Source of the DNA: Basipetospora chlamydospora
Taxonomy: Eukaryota; Ascomycota; Sordariomycetes; Microascales
NCBI GenBank assembly: GCA_001599675.1
Contig: BCHP01000005.1
Coordinates: forward strand, 2,389,040 to 2,453,039
DNA: 64,000 bases
Direction: 5' to 3'
The notes beneath the pieces are model-generated. The model saw nothing but the letters and a program-made list of their open reading frames with translations. It was not told the origin of the DNA and searched no databases. Within the stretch, counting starts at the first letter, position 1. The number at the start of each line of letters is the position of its first letter. The position numbers and the translations under genes are program-made. Shown piece by piece: positions 30,623 to 41,815 of this stretch.

Positions 30623-31734
30623 ATGGACGGACACGGCGACCTCAACAACCGGCATGTCATGCGGGAGACGGTGAGCCTCGAGCCCGATGCAAACTACCGC
30701 ACCGTCTCGCTCGCCATCACCACGGAGCAGGACGACCCCACCGTCCGGAGCCGGTACCGGCCCTTTCTGCTCAATGAGTTCCAGGCCGCCGACGACTGGG
30801 TCGCGGATCTTGAGCTCAGCACCGCGTTGAAGATGGTTGAGTCTGAGATACTCGAGAAGAAGGAGGGCAGGTTGCGCATCCTCGTCTTATACGGCAGCCT
30901 TCGCAGTCGGTAAGTCAATCATCGGAGAACTGCTGCATTGAGCTCCATTAAGCTGCATTGCGGGTCATACATACCATGTCCTGCTGGAATATTTCTTCCC
31001 TCCTAGATACTAAACAGAATGTATCTGGGCAGGTCCTTCTCGAGGCTATTGGCCTATGAGGCGGCACGGATCCTCTTTCGCCTTGGTTGTGATGTCCGCG
31101 TCTACAACCCTGCCGGGCTACCGCAAAAAGATGACGTGCTGCATAACCACCCCAAGGTCCAGGAGTTAAGGGAGCTCAGCAAGTGGAGCGACGGCCACGT
31201 CTGGGTGAGCCCAGAACAACACGGGAACCTGGTGAGTAATACCAGGGATTCCAGACCAACGAGGTCCATCCGGAAACGCCAACTAATCCCTCCTGACTTG
31301 GTTTCCAGACCGGCATCTTCAAGCAGCAGATCGACTGGATCCCCCTCTCAACCGGCTCCGTCCGCCCCACCCAGGGCCGCACCCTGGCCATAGCCCAGGT
31401 CAACGGCGGGTCGCAGTCCTTCAACGCCGCCAACTCCTTGCGCATCCTCGGCCGCTGGATGCGCATGTTCGCCATCCCCAACCAGAGCTCCGTGCCCATG
31501 GCCTACACCCAGTTCACCTCCGAGGAGGACGGGAGCCGCATGAAGCCCAGCTCCGACCGCGACAGGCTGGTCGACTGCATGGAGGAGCTCGTCAAGTACA
31601 CAATTGTCATGAGGCCGCACTTTGCCCTGTTCGGGGACCGGCATAGCGAGAGGGAGGAGAAGAGGGTCATGGCCGAGAAGGCGGCGGCGGAGAAGCAGGC
31701 GCAAAAGACAGCGGTCACGAATGGGGCATTGTAG
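30623..31734 (+). CDS. arsH: ArsH, NADPH-dependent FMN oxidoreductase
   Basis: Exons 30623-30909, 31033-31231 and 31309-31734 join in phase to 303 aa. The FMN-binding motif is LYGSLRSRSFSRLLAYEAAR, the classic ArsH/NADPH-FMN reductase sequence. It is followed by PKVQELRELSKWSDGHVWVSPEQHG and GIFKQQIDWIPLS, and by TQGRTLAIAQVNGGSQSFN and LRILGRWMRMF, all typical of ArsH. The enzyme oxidises trivalent organoarsenicals to less toxic pentavalent forms and can reduce quinones or chromate; its tetramer is cytosolic in bacteria. In-frame ATG at 30431 would add 64 residues that look like a mitochondrial presequence. I start at 30623 because homology begins soon after. A Lys/Glu/Ala helix ends the protein. 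Confidence 0.94.
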
Positions 31735-33595
31735 AGAGTCTTCAATGACGCTCCGCTACCTGATTGCTATTACCAAGGGCGAAGGATGAGTGTAACTCGA
31801 TGAGCACTTGTATATATCTGAATGGAAATTCAGCCAAGGTGTGCTATTGCCGGGACACTGCCCGCTTTAACTTCATATCTGAGGCTGAGACCGTCATCTC
31901 AAAAGTACTTTTGAAAGAGAACCATTATGATCTACAAGCCTGCAGGGCGCAATACTTACTGTAAGGAGTGATTTTGAATATGGTTGAATAGCGTTCGGCG
32001 TCGAGGTAAAAGCCGCCTCCGGCCGTAACACACCAACTGTAAGACTGACGAAGCCCCTCTTCTTATTTTCTTTTTCCAAGGCTCCGCAAGCCACTCAACC
32101 GTGACCTAAATCGCCAAAGAAACACACCGCTACAATGGAAGCATCATTCCTTAAGAGGCCAATGAGGCGACATGTGATGAAGGGCAAGAGCGTGGCGAGG
32201 ACGCTACACCGCCGATCGAGACTCGACCAGGCGAGAACGCAACGCGGCTCAACATACATTCGCAGTACCCTGCCGATTACCGAGGGTACGACTACTGACG
32301 TCAGTGCAACAACTGCAGCGTGTGTCTTGAGCGGCACTTCTATCCGATGCCAAGGAATCACGTCTGACAAGGTGCATTGCTTTGGCCAAAATACTCTCGT
32401 CCTGAGTCCCTTACTACCTTCCGATCTCGGTGAATATTATAATCATATACGATGCATCCAGTTACCTTTCGGTCTCAGCCGTTAAGCGAGATCAGGCGGC
32501 CGGCTCGGTGCGAGGGGTGGGCGATTTACTCTGGCTCCAGCACAACAGTCCTGTCTGCGCCAAGGTCGCGGTGAAGGGGTTCCAGCCAGGCGGGACGGGG
32601 AACTCGAGATAAGTGTCCGGGAAGTCCCCAACTAATGATTGGCTGCGATACGCGGCAAGCACTATCAGTACCGGCTGACGGCTACAGGAGGGCGACCCTC
32701 GCAGGGGAGGTCAAATTGCATGACCACCGTCCGTCTTTTAGGCATCGCCCGAAGTTGGCGAGTGTGTGTGGGATGGAAAGCGTCCGCGCAGGTTGGGAGT
32801 CTATCCGGGTTACAGGTGCGCTACCCGTTGGGTGAGAAGCGACGTTGCAATATTGCAGCTCAATGGCAAGAGACCGGGCCGATGCCAACGGGCCTGGATG
32901 GAGCGTTGGGACTGACTGAGAAACGAGCGGGTGAGCTGCAGACACAAGTTAGCAGAATCCAGTCTTACAGTGTATATTCGCCCCGAGTTCCGACGCAGTC
33001 ATCACCTCGTATCCGTCGGCTCATCGGCCGTTCGCGCAGCGACATAGTGCGTGGGGTGGCAATCCGAATAAGCCCGCAGTAAGAATGTCACCTCTTCAAT
33101 GGACCCCCAAACTAATAGAGAGCCATGAGAGTATCACTCGCCAAGAAGTAAGACGCAGGAGCTTGTTGATTTACCAACCAGCTACGCACCGTATAACTTT
33201 TATGTCGATGGGTATGATGGACCCCGTGCTCGTAAACACTTCAAGCCATGGGGTGAAAGGGATATGCACCCGTCAGATACCACCACACCGGTCGGCCCAA
33301 TGGTACTATCGCGAGTAAGCTGCGAGTTGCCTCATGTCAGATTACGAGAACCGAGACTTCACCGAATTACACGATTTGACGTGAATTATGGGAGCACTCG
33401 GGAAAGCATCACGGCCCAGGACCACTCGCGGAGACAGTCCATGAGGCCCCAATATCTGCTCTCAGTTCACTTAAACGGCTATAAAAGGGCCATTCCAGTC
33501 TCCTTGTTTGAGCATCTTATCACCAACCCCAACTCTTCAGACATCTTACATCCAGTCAATACGAGCTCTTGCCACTCGCGACATCATCTCCAAAC
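31735..33595. other. Intergenic, no supported gene
   Basis: Short open frames on both strands without recognisable domains. It contains the TATA box for the next gene. Confidence 0.35.
33480..33486 (+). promoter_or_regulatory. TATA box of secreted-protein gene
   Basis: TATAAAA 110 bp upstream of the ATG at 33596, followed by a C/T-rich leader. Confidence 0.65.
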
Positions 33596-34258
33596 ATGCG
33601 TCTCTCCATCCTTGCCCTAGCCCTCCCCCTCGTGGCGGCCTTCCCGTCCCCAAAGGCGGCCAACGTTACGGAGCCGGCTGATGTTGCAGCGGCGTCCCCC
33701 TTGCCCAGGGATATGACTGAACCTGAGTTCCTCGAGAAGCGCAACACCAACGAGGGTGTCTACCTGAGCAACTGCCACGTACGCTTGACAAGAACCTCCC
33801 TCCAACGCCGCTGAAACCCATCGCTAACGGCTCCCCCTTGGTTCGGGGAAGCACAGTTCACCACCGCCGACACCTGGTCCTCGGAGATGCACTACTACGC
33901 CAACGCCCGCGGCGCCTCGCAGAACGGCCAGCTGCCCGGCGACAAGGCCATCCTGAACCAGAACTCGCGCATCACCTGGGAGGGGGCCCAGCGCTGCGGC
34001 CGGTTCCCCAGCAACGTCCAGTTCTGCTCGCAGATCGCCTCCAACGCCCAGGGCCTCGCCACGGGGGCGTACGCCGGGCCCGGTTGGAACGACTTCAACG
34101 GGTATGACTGCTACCGGGACAACAACCGGCACTTGTTCACCATCGGGAGCACGCTTTGCTACTCCATCTACTACTGCTTCTCGGTGAGCCCCTTACCCTT
34201 GTATGTCTCGTCTTGCTTGTGACGGATGCTGACGGAGGAGTGTCGACAGCAAGTTTAA
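33596..34258 (+). CDS. Small secreted cysteine-containing protein
   Basis: Model: exons 33596-33778, 33857-34183 and a 9-nt last exon 34250-34258, giving 172 aa. Reading through the last GTGAGC donor instead would end at 34222 with a slightly longer hydrophobic tail. A signal peptide (MRLSILALALPLVAAFPSP) is followed by a short propeptide ending EKR at residue 49, a Kex2-type cleavage site. The mature part has Cys at NCH, RCGRF, QFCSQI, YDCYRD, TLCYS and YYCFS, six in all, fitting three disulfides. The well placed TATA box suggests strong or inducible expression. It looks like a typical fungal effector or antimicrobial-type secreted protein, but I recognise no named family and propose no activity. 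Confidence 0.7.
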
Positions 34259-34907
34259 AGTGACGGGATAACAGAACAGTACACGGGATCTCGTGCCATG
34301 GCTATGCAAGTCCAAGTCGATATGGTCCGGTGGTCAGGTCCTGGGCATGGTTCATATATAACAGAAACAGTCTCTTTCGGGTCCATTAATTGAACTCGAG
34401 CCCGACAATAAAGTGTCCGTCGGTTTATATTCCTCTGTCCGTCTTCAACATGTCCCTGTGAGCACGGAATAAATGCATGGCCCGCGGGGGTGGTTGCACC
34501 TTGCATGCCGGGATTGGCATTCAGCTTGTCCTATTCAGCTCTGGTCCCCCGGTGCTAGCACGGCTTGGCATCCCAAAGGAGCGCCTATTAACCCCAAGGC
34601 GGAATAGTTCCAAACATCACTGGTGTCCCACTCCAGTGCTCCCCACGCTTTCGTCATCGACCCTGCCGATATCGCCATCTGGCTGGTGCCAGATGGGGAG
34701 CTGTCTCTCCGGTATAAGGAGACGACTGTTTCGCGTTCTCGTTCGCGTTGCTAGCCCTGCCCCTGCACCGAATACAGCGTCGCTTCCCACGGAGTAGAAA
34801 ATTCATACCGTCTCATCCATATACTTAAATCAAATATTCCAGTGCGCCATTCGAAAACCACATACCACGAAAATTCACGATACCAAGCCCCTAAACAGAC
34901 CATCACA
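34259..34907. other. Intergenic, no supported gene
   Basis: 3' region of the secreted-protein gene and promoter of the OsmC-like gene; nothing else seen. Confidence 0.4.
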
Positions 34908-35465
34908 ATGCTCCGAACCGCCTCCCGGCTGACGAGGGTCCTCGCCCCCAAGCGCCCCTCGCCCACCACCCTCCGCTCCTTCTCCGCCTCCGCCCCCGCC
35001 TTCGAAAGCATACTACCCGTCTCCATCAAGGGCCGCGGCACGGGCACCGCGCAGACCGTCTCCGTCAAGGACAAGACCTACACCTTCCAGACCGACACCT
35101 ACCCCGTCCTGGGCGGGCACGACTCCGCGCCCTCGCCCGTCGTCTACTCGCTCGCCAGCCTCGGCTCGTGCAACCAGGTCACGGGCGCCGTCGTCGCGCG
35201 CGACCACGGCATCCAGGTCGGCCAGTGGGAGGTCACGGTCGACGGCGACCTGCCCACCGCGGTGCTCGCCAGCGGGGAGCAGGGGAACCCGAACTGGGTC
35301 GGCGTCGCGCTGAGGATTGAGGTGCAGACGGACGTCGAGGGCGGGAACGAGAGCCCCAGGTTCCGGCACTTCGTCGAGGAGGTGGAGAGGAGGTGCCCGA
35401 TTACGCAGCTGTTCAAGAGGAGTGGCGTGGCGTATACCAGCCAGTGGGTGAACCTGCCGCTATGA
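34908..35465 (+). CDS. OsmC/Ohr-family peroxidase, mitochondrial
   Basis: Single exon, 185 aa from the ATG at 34908; an in-frame extension upstream is hydrophilic and unlikely. The first 30 residues (MLRTASRLTRVLAPKRPSPT and on) are Arg/Ser-rich without acids, so import into mitochondria is likely. The OsmC fold follows: LGGHDSAPSPVVYSLASLGSCNQ with the peroxidatic Cys88, the central GQWEVTVDGDL strand, and EEVERRCPITQLF with the resolving Cys163. The family reduces organic and fatty-acid hydroperoxides with lipoylated proteins as electron donors (known for bacterial Ohr/OsmC). It lies 3 kb after arsH, but with no shared promoter. Confidence 0.88.
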   Translation: MLRTASRLTRVLAPKRPSPTTLRSFSASAPAFESILPVSIKGRGTGTAQTVSVKDKTYTFQTDTYPVLGGHDSAPSPVVYSLASLGSCNQVTGAVVARDHGIQVGQWEVTVDGDLPTAVLASGEQGNPNWVGVALRIEVQTDVEGGNESPRFRHFVEEVERRCPITQLFKRSGVAYTSQWVNLPL

Positions 35466-35938
35466 GCTGGCGACCAGCGGTGGATGAGGGGTTTCCAAGG
35501 GCGCATGGTGCCATGATGAAAACCCCCACCGGGCTCGGATCGTATCGAGGGCTAGTTTTACACATGTATGAGCGTTATTAATATGCAATCTTTTGAACAT
35601 AGCGATTCTTCAGGGCAGATAGGCGCGAAATCGCCAGGGCAGCCATCAATGATGTTCCGTACCGGGGTATGCCGTACTGAGGTGGGTGTGGCCAATCTCA
35701 TTCCCTTCAGTATTCCAAGCATCCGATTGCGTCAAAGGCACGAAACTTCACGAAGAGCACCGCAATGGTATGGTATGCCCGCGATATGGTGTAGCGAGTG
35801 TATCATTGAAAACAAACTTGACCAAGAGCCCGGGTGCCGGTATGCACACTCAAACTCACGGGCACACCTTGCCCCGAGACGCGCGTGGGCGGCCTTCCAT
35901 TCCCGTTTCCAACCGAGATTCCGCCCCGCATACCCCGA
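35466..35938. other. Intergenic between convergent genes
   Basis: Nothing recognisable beyond the two 3' ends. Confidence 0.4.
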
Positions 35939-37597
35939 TTACCATCCCCAATCCATGTCAGAGTCCACGTAGCCCTGATACTCATCATGCCCGGGACACC
36001 CTGGGAGAGGCATTGTGCTCGCGCCCAGGGCGATGCCGCCAAACTGCCTCGGCATGTTCCTCTGCGCGACGACCTGGAAAACTCTATCCCCCTCGTACAT
36101 GATGTTGTTCTTGGCCAAGATCTCACACCTGATGTCAATCCACGAGCCGTCGACGATTCCGTGCTCCTGGAGGAACTGCGTCCCGTATTCGCACCCCCGC
36201 CATTCCCTAAGGCCGTCGGCCTCCCAGGTTTCCCGCAAGATCCTCCCTAGCGCCTCCAGCGAGATGACGCTCTTGGGCTGCGCTGGGTCGTACAGGACGG
36301 GCACCTCCCCGATGGCATCGCGCTCGTTGCCATCAGCGTCACTGGCCCAGAAGGCTATGGTAGAAAGTTGATAGTCGTTGGCGTCGACGGTGAGGAGGAA
36401 GGACCAAGAGACTGTACTCGGCTTGATCGCGGGTGCTGGACAGGTGGCCTCTGACGCGGGGCTGCTGGCAACTCCTGGCGCTTCCTCTTCTCGCTGCGCG
36501 GACTCCAACTGACCTGAGAATTTACGGGTGTCTTTTCGACCTCGCTCTTGTTCCTGGGTTGAGGACAGGCAGGTCGAATCGTCCGCGGGGCCTTCCTCTC
36601 TCTCCTTCCCCATCCCAGCCGTATTGCTTCGGAGCTCGCTCAGCTCCTGGTCCATCTGGTCCAGCGTCTTCCAGGAGTCTCTCGATCCATTCTTACCTTC
36701 GCCACCCGTCCAAGCATGGGAATCGGAAGTCGCGAGTTCACAACGCAGTGGGAGCTCACGGGATCCGTTCGGGCCCGTGCCAGGTTCCCTTTGAGCAGGG
36801 AAAGGAAAAGAAAAGCTGCCCAGCGGATCCTCCGATGCGAAATTCCAACCTCCATTGACTGCCGGTGCAGGGGTCAGCGGCAGGAAACCGGATGGGTTGA
36901 TCATGCTTTCGACAGGAGGGGGAAGCCGGACGGTAGGGTCCGCGGCATGGGGTACGGGATATGTGTCGCCATACAAGAGACTGCGAGCTGGCATCTGCGT
37001 GGCAGCGTATGGGAGATAACCGTAGGGGACACTCGTGACGGCGGGCCCAGCCGTGGAATAAACAACCGGGTCCCTGTCTTCGGATACTATGCCGTGATCC
37101 ACATGAGGCCGTGACTCTTGACGCGTCGACGATGCATATGCTACTGTGTTGGGCTCAGCCTTGAGAACAACATCCCGGTGCGTGAGCTTCCTCTTGAGTT
37201 TCTCCACGTCCCCCTTGTTAAGGCGGCGCCGCCGCTTCCCCACTCCCATCCCGCCATGTCTATTACGCGACACGGACGAGGGAGAATCGTTGGGGTTTTC
37301 GTCAAGGCAGCCAAAGGCCCCCATCACCCTGATGAGCTCCCCAATAGCCTCCCTCTCCTCCTCGTCATCGAAGAGGGAGAACGGTACAAAGTTCTCTAGG
37401 GCGTTGAGAGCCTCGAGGCAGAGTACCAGGACATCGTCACAGGTCATCGTGGGTCCGAGGGTGACGGTCAGGGCGTGGTCGCCGGTCTTTCGCAGGCTCT
37501 TGGCGGTCTCCTCGAGGGCGTCGGCGATAAGCCACTTTTGGGCCCCGGGCGTTTTCGATTTGGGGATGGCCCCATGACTGTGGTGTACCCGTACCAT
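35939..37597 (-). CDS. Uncharacterised fungal protein, 552 aa
   Basis: Single exon. Residues about 20-95 (ADALEETAKSLRKTGDHALT, VLCLEALNALENFVPFSLFD) are predicted helical. The stretch KRRRRLNKGDVEKLKRKLTH (about 124-143) is strongly basic and could be a nuclear localisation signal. A long disordered Pro/Ser/Glu-rich middle (150-395) follows. The C-terminal 150 residues look folded: SWSFLLTVDANDYQLSTIAFW, SVISLEALGRILRETWEADG and DGSWIDIRCEILAKNN. The helical N-terminus resembles the N-terminal region of fungal-specific putative regulators (NACHT/ankyrin-type genes also start this way), but I recognise no domain. Role unknown; a nuclear regulator is a guess. Confidence 0.7.
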   Translation of the reverse strand: MVRVHHSHGAIPKSKTPGAQKWLIADALEETAKSLRKTGDHALTVTLGPTMTCDDVLVLCLEALNALENFVPFSLFDDEEEREAIGELIRVMGAFGCLDENPNDSPSSVSRNRHGGMGVGKRRRRLNKGDVEKLKRKLTHRDVVLKAEPNTVAYASSTRQESRPHVDHGIVSEDRDPVVYSTAGPAVTSVPYGYLPYAATQMPARSLLYGDTYPVPHAADPTVRLPPPVESMINPSGFLPLTPAPAVNGGWNFASEDPLGSFSFPFPAQREPGTGPNGSRELPLRCELATSDSHAWTGGEGKNGSRDSWKTLDQMDQELSELRSNTAGMGKEREEGPADDSTCLSSTQEQERGRKDTRKFSGQLESAQREEEAPGVASSPASEATCPAPAIKPSTVSWSFLLTVDANDYQLSTIAFWASDADGNERDAIGEVPVLYDPAQPKSVISLEALGRILRETWEADGLREWRGCEYGTQFLQEHGIVDGSWIDIRCEILAKNNIMYEGDRVFQVVAQRNMPRQFGGIALGASTMPLPGCPGHDEYQGYVDSDMDWGW

Positions 37598-39835
37598 CGT
37601 CGCAGATATTGATGGGGGATTGTTGATATGGGTCAGAATGGGCTGTTGTATGAAACTGGGTACTCGAGGTAGCAGGTAGCGAAGGGTTGAAGGGCTGGAG
37701 TGTCGAAGTGGGTTGCTGACGTTTGAGATTAGAGAGCTTGCCGCGAGGAAGGAGTAAAGGAATTTGTAGGAACGGTTGGGTCGAGGTAGGAAAACGGGTT
37801 TTGTGAGATATTATATACCAATTACTCTTTGTATAATAATCGAAAGACTCGGGGGAAACGAGTCATCAGGTGCGGTGCCTAGATGGTGAGTTTGCGCTTA
37901 TTATTGTCTATTCCAGCCACCGGCCGCCATGGCGACCGAAGAGGACCATACCATTTACCGCGCAGGCGATCCGAGTCACTGTGGTATTGTGTCCCAGAGT
38001 GTTTTCATTGAGGAGAGGACAGGAGACCGAGGGGCAACATCGATCATTCAATGTCATGTCAAAACTCTGTCTGAACCAGGCGTCAACGGCCGACGTCGAG
38101 GGCGTAAACTTCCGGATCTGACATACATGACGTTATCTTCCATAAATAATATCAATATTATGTGTCTCCCCGTCGCTATCCAGACCCGGCGTTGCCTGAG
38201 AAACAAAGCAGCGGAATAGCATATGCTGCCTCTTATTGCGGAAAGAACCAGACATGGCACGATAACTCTCCCAGCGGATGCAGTTGTAAGTCCGGCGACG
38301 AGTCTAAAGGAGAGAAAGGCACACCTTATTCTTGTTCTCCCTTCCGAAAATCACCATCCCCTTCCACTATACAGAGACCTTGTAGTCAAACCCGCGCCTG
38401 GTCATCATGCCGTCTACCTCTCCCATATCTCTCCTTCAACTTGCGTCGCACATAATTACATATAACCAAGACTTTGTCTGATTTTCATGCCCGGGTTGAC
38501 CGTGGTGTTTCCCTTCGGTCTTGGAAGACTGACGAGCCGCTCAATGTAGTACGTGACACGTGCAACCCGTACCGGGAGAAATCATAGTCGTTCCATCTCA
38601 TAAGTTTGCTGTCCACTTGCAGTACGTCAGTAGCGAAGGTCCGGGTCGGTGCGGGTATGAAAAGGCAACCCAACCCCCGTGTGGCCTGTCGGTCCATCGG
38701 CAAGATGATAGCATAAATAAGACTGCGCTCCGTGTCAATATGAGAGCGATGCCTAAATATGAGTCTCTTGTCCGATTTCCGAGCTTCAATCTTGACCACG
38801 GCCACCGCATCGCGGTTGGCTCGCGCGAGCGAGGCCCACTTGGTGGAAGCCGGCTCGATATCACTCAGCCACAAACATGATCCAGTCACCGCACGCAAAT
38901 ATAATCGTGTTACGACACGCGCTCCTCGGTGGGATAGGTCGGCAGGGGTGGGTGTGAAGTGTTCAGCACCAGGCGGATCCATCGCGTCGCACCAGATTTG
39001 CTACCGAAGCTCGAGCCTGTAAGTTTGGGAACAGTGAGAAGAGCCTTTATTGATGGATCGGGAGGGTTCTCATGGTCAGCAAGTTTGCCTTTGTAGTGGG
39101 GGCCGTGGGCTGGCTTTCGGAGGTATTTGTTGTGGTTGACCGCCGCTGGCTTTTCTGTTGTCTTGTGGCTGTGGTTGTCAAATGGGGTTAGAAAAGAGGA
39201 AGAAAAAAAGAAAAAAGGTTCCTCTCGTGTCTTCCACCTGCTTTCGCACTACAGTTTTCGAAACTACAGTTCCTCGGGCCGGTGTTGTGATTTCACGGCA
39301 CCAATCATGTGTTTAGTAGTTGGATTGCCTATTAATCTGCCTTGCCCCTAGCATTGCTTCTGGGTTTGGTGATAGAGAGAACCCAGTGGCATCAGTATCC
39401 ATTGATGCGAGAACTACTAACCTGCCTGGTATGAGTATGTAACGGTGGAATCGCTCTACCCGTGCGGTGGGAAGTCACGCGTGTAGGTCTTCCCGCGGCC
39501 TCGCTAAGGAGCCCAAAACGAGGCCCAACACTTCATCTCAACAGGCAACTAGCCACGAGGCTCTTCCAGCCCGAACCATGGAATGGAGAGCCCACCCGTC
39601 TGTTTCCCAGCAAAACCACATCACAGTCACCTCGATATGCTCGGTTACCCCGCCAGCGACTGGGTGATATGTTCCCTCCAATTTGCGGCCGGCACTTTTG
39701 CATCGGAGCGCGCAAAGAAAATGCAAGCCAAAGGAAAAACGTGGCGGCCCGGCTCATTACTCTTTGGTTAATAGAAAGGCCAGATATATACCCCACACTC
39801 CTTTCTATTCCCTGAGGGGTGGCTCAGCTGTAACT
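37598..39835. other. Intergenic, no supported gene
   Basis: Largest gap in this half. Short open frames occur on both strands, none with a recognisable motif. A purine tract lies at about 39190-39220. Confidence 0.35.
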
Positions 39836-40980
39836 TCACTGCCTCCGCATGTGGTGGCTGGTCACCAGGACCTTGAACTCCATGTTCGGGTTGACCTTGG
39901 CTTTCTCCGCAGGGTCGAGTCGGTCGAGGTGGCTTCGGAGGTACTCGACCATGTGCCAAGGAACTGCTCCGCTGCTAGTCAAAAGGGCGTAGGCCCAGTT
40001 GTGGGCCACTTCATACCAGATGTTATGGTAGTCCTGCCAGCTCTCGAGTTGCTGCCCTGCGGGGAAGACGGGTTAGCCATGGGTCTGGCGTCCTCATTAC
40101 CAGAAAGTCCGTCTCACATAGGTAACTTACTCTTGGCGTTGCCAACTATGATGTCCGATAGATAGTGGCAGGGTGAGACGTTAGTACTTTTGGCGGAGTC
40201 GCGAATATGGCCCTGGATCCCCTTTCCGTCGAGGTAGACCAAAAAGTATAGCACGTCGGCATCCCTGAAGAATGGTATGTACCGGACCATCAACTCGCGA
40301 CATGGCATACCACTGAGGCAGTGCGACCCGAGGACAAAGCTCGCTGGTGCCCAGGGACTCTCTCCACCAGGGCCGTGGCCAGCGCCGTTGCAGCGCTGGC
40401 TCTTCAGTTGCCACCAGATGCCCACCCTCTTCAGCGAGCGGCCAATGTTTTCGTAGACGAGATCAGGATCTGCCTCAATGTGGGCATCGACCCATTCCTC
40501 GGCCGTCGCCGCGCCTTTGGGCAGGTGCACGACGACGAGGGTCCGGTCCTGGTTGATGCGCGAGTAGGCTTCGAATGGGCGCCTACCATCGGGCCGTTTC
40601 GACGCAAGCTCGACGATGGCCTTGGCCTCGTCGTTGACTTGTTCTAGTTCAAACCACTGTTCCGAGACAGGCACGACGCCCCTTCGAGAAGGGCGGGCTG
40701 TAATCAAGCCACCGCCAGGCTGGGCGAGGTCCTCGGGGGTGAGCTTGAAGTATTCAATTCCCGGCCAGAGCATCGCAGCGCGCCAAATTTCCTGTCGGAT
40801 TTCCGGAGGAAGCTTCGGGAACATCGAAAACACTTCGATGGAAAACGCAGGGGGGTTGTCGCCTGTGTCCGTGGCGTCTACGTTCGCGATCTCTGGCAGG
40901 TTGTCCGTGGCTTCGGCGGCGTCACCGGGGCCCTCGTCTTCGACATGAGGAGCGACCTCTGCGGCCGCGATTTGATTCAT
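39836..40980 (-). CDS. 2EXR-domain protein, array copy A
   Basis: Exons 40980-40131 and 40056-39836 (intron GTAAGT...CCGCAG) give 356 aa. An acidic leader of about 50 aa is followed by the 2EXR signature MFPKLPPEIRQEIWRAAML. The middle has the family-wide strand-like piece IGRSLKRVGIWWQ and YIPFFRDADVLYFLVYLDG. The second exon, 221 nt, encodes W-x(2)-Y-H-N-I-W-Y-E, LDRLDPAEKAKVNPNMEFKVLVTS. The 2EXR family is fungal and uncharacterised; its start resembles an F-box-like helix pair, so protein-protein contact is a fair guess. It is the most downstream of four paralogues on the same strand. No signal peptide or membrane segment is present. Confidence 0.85.
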
Positions 40981-41815
40981 TGCTCTTGGTTAGGTCAGTT
41001 TTCTTGTGGAAGAAATGCAGAGGGATTGGGAGACGTGAAATAAAGCGAACACTCACTTCAATTCAGGATGACTAGCAGATGGTATCGTCACGGTCGGTTC
41101 ACTCGTGGAAAATTGGGTTGATTCTAGTGGACAAGGAGCCAAGATGATGACGGAGAGAGCCACAGATGGGACTAAGCGAATTAGGGCGAGAGTTTTCAGG
41201 TCGCTGGTGTCAATGAAGGTGCTAATATCTGTTGAGACCATCGTTCCTTCCTTTTCTAGGTTCTCTTGCCTGACAGCTTGTCATGTCATGCACTTCGGCG
41301 CTGCAACATTCCTCACACCTCACACTCGAAATCCTGATTTTCCCTTGTCTATATTCCCGTAACAATATGCTCCTGATATAGAATCGTATTACCTTCCAGG
41401 CACTGATTATTGACCCTCACGTAATATTCTGTCACAGATCGGAAACTCCGCAGCTACAGCATCTCGCCGGTCCAGGGGACGAAAACGTTTGTCTCCTTAG
41501 TTAGACTTAATACATCATCCCTCTCTTCGACATTACTATCATCTCTAGTATAACTCGTGGCCTGAAGGTATCTCTAGTGTTACAAAAGAAAAGGGAAGAA
41601 CAGAAGGAAAAGAGAAGAGCAGAAAGAAAAGAGAAGAGCAGAAAGAAAAGAGAAGAACAGAAAGAAAAGAGAAGAACAAAAAGAAAAGAGAGAAATAAAA
41701 GAAAAAGAAAACACGAAAATAAGAACAGCCGAACAACCAAATGGAAAAAGAAAACAGATTTCTGCCGCCCTCGGGCTCTACAGAATCTCCCGCTACTGAA
41801 GCCTCACTTTCCCGC
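40981..41815. other. Intergenic between array copies A and B
   Basis: Contains a polypurine minisatellite (own entry). Otherwise nothing seen. Confidence 0.4.
41592..41690. repeat. Polypurine minisatellite, 19-bp units
   Basis: About five units of AGAAGAGCAGAAAGAAAAG with small changes. The purine-only strand is the plus strand; flanks continue as A/G-rich sequence to about 41735. Confidence 0.8.
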
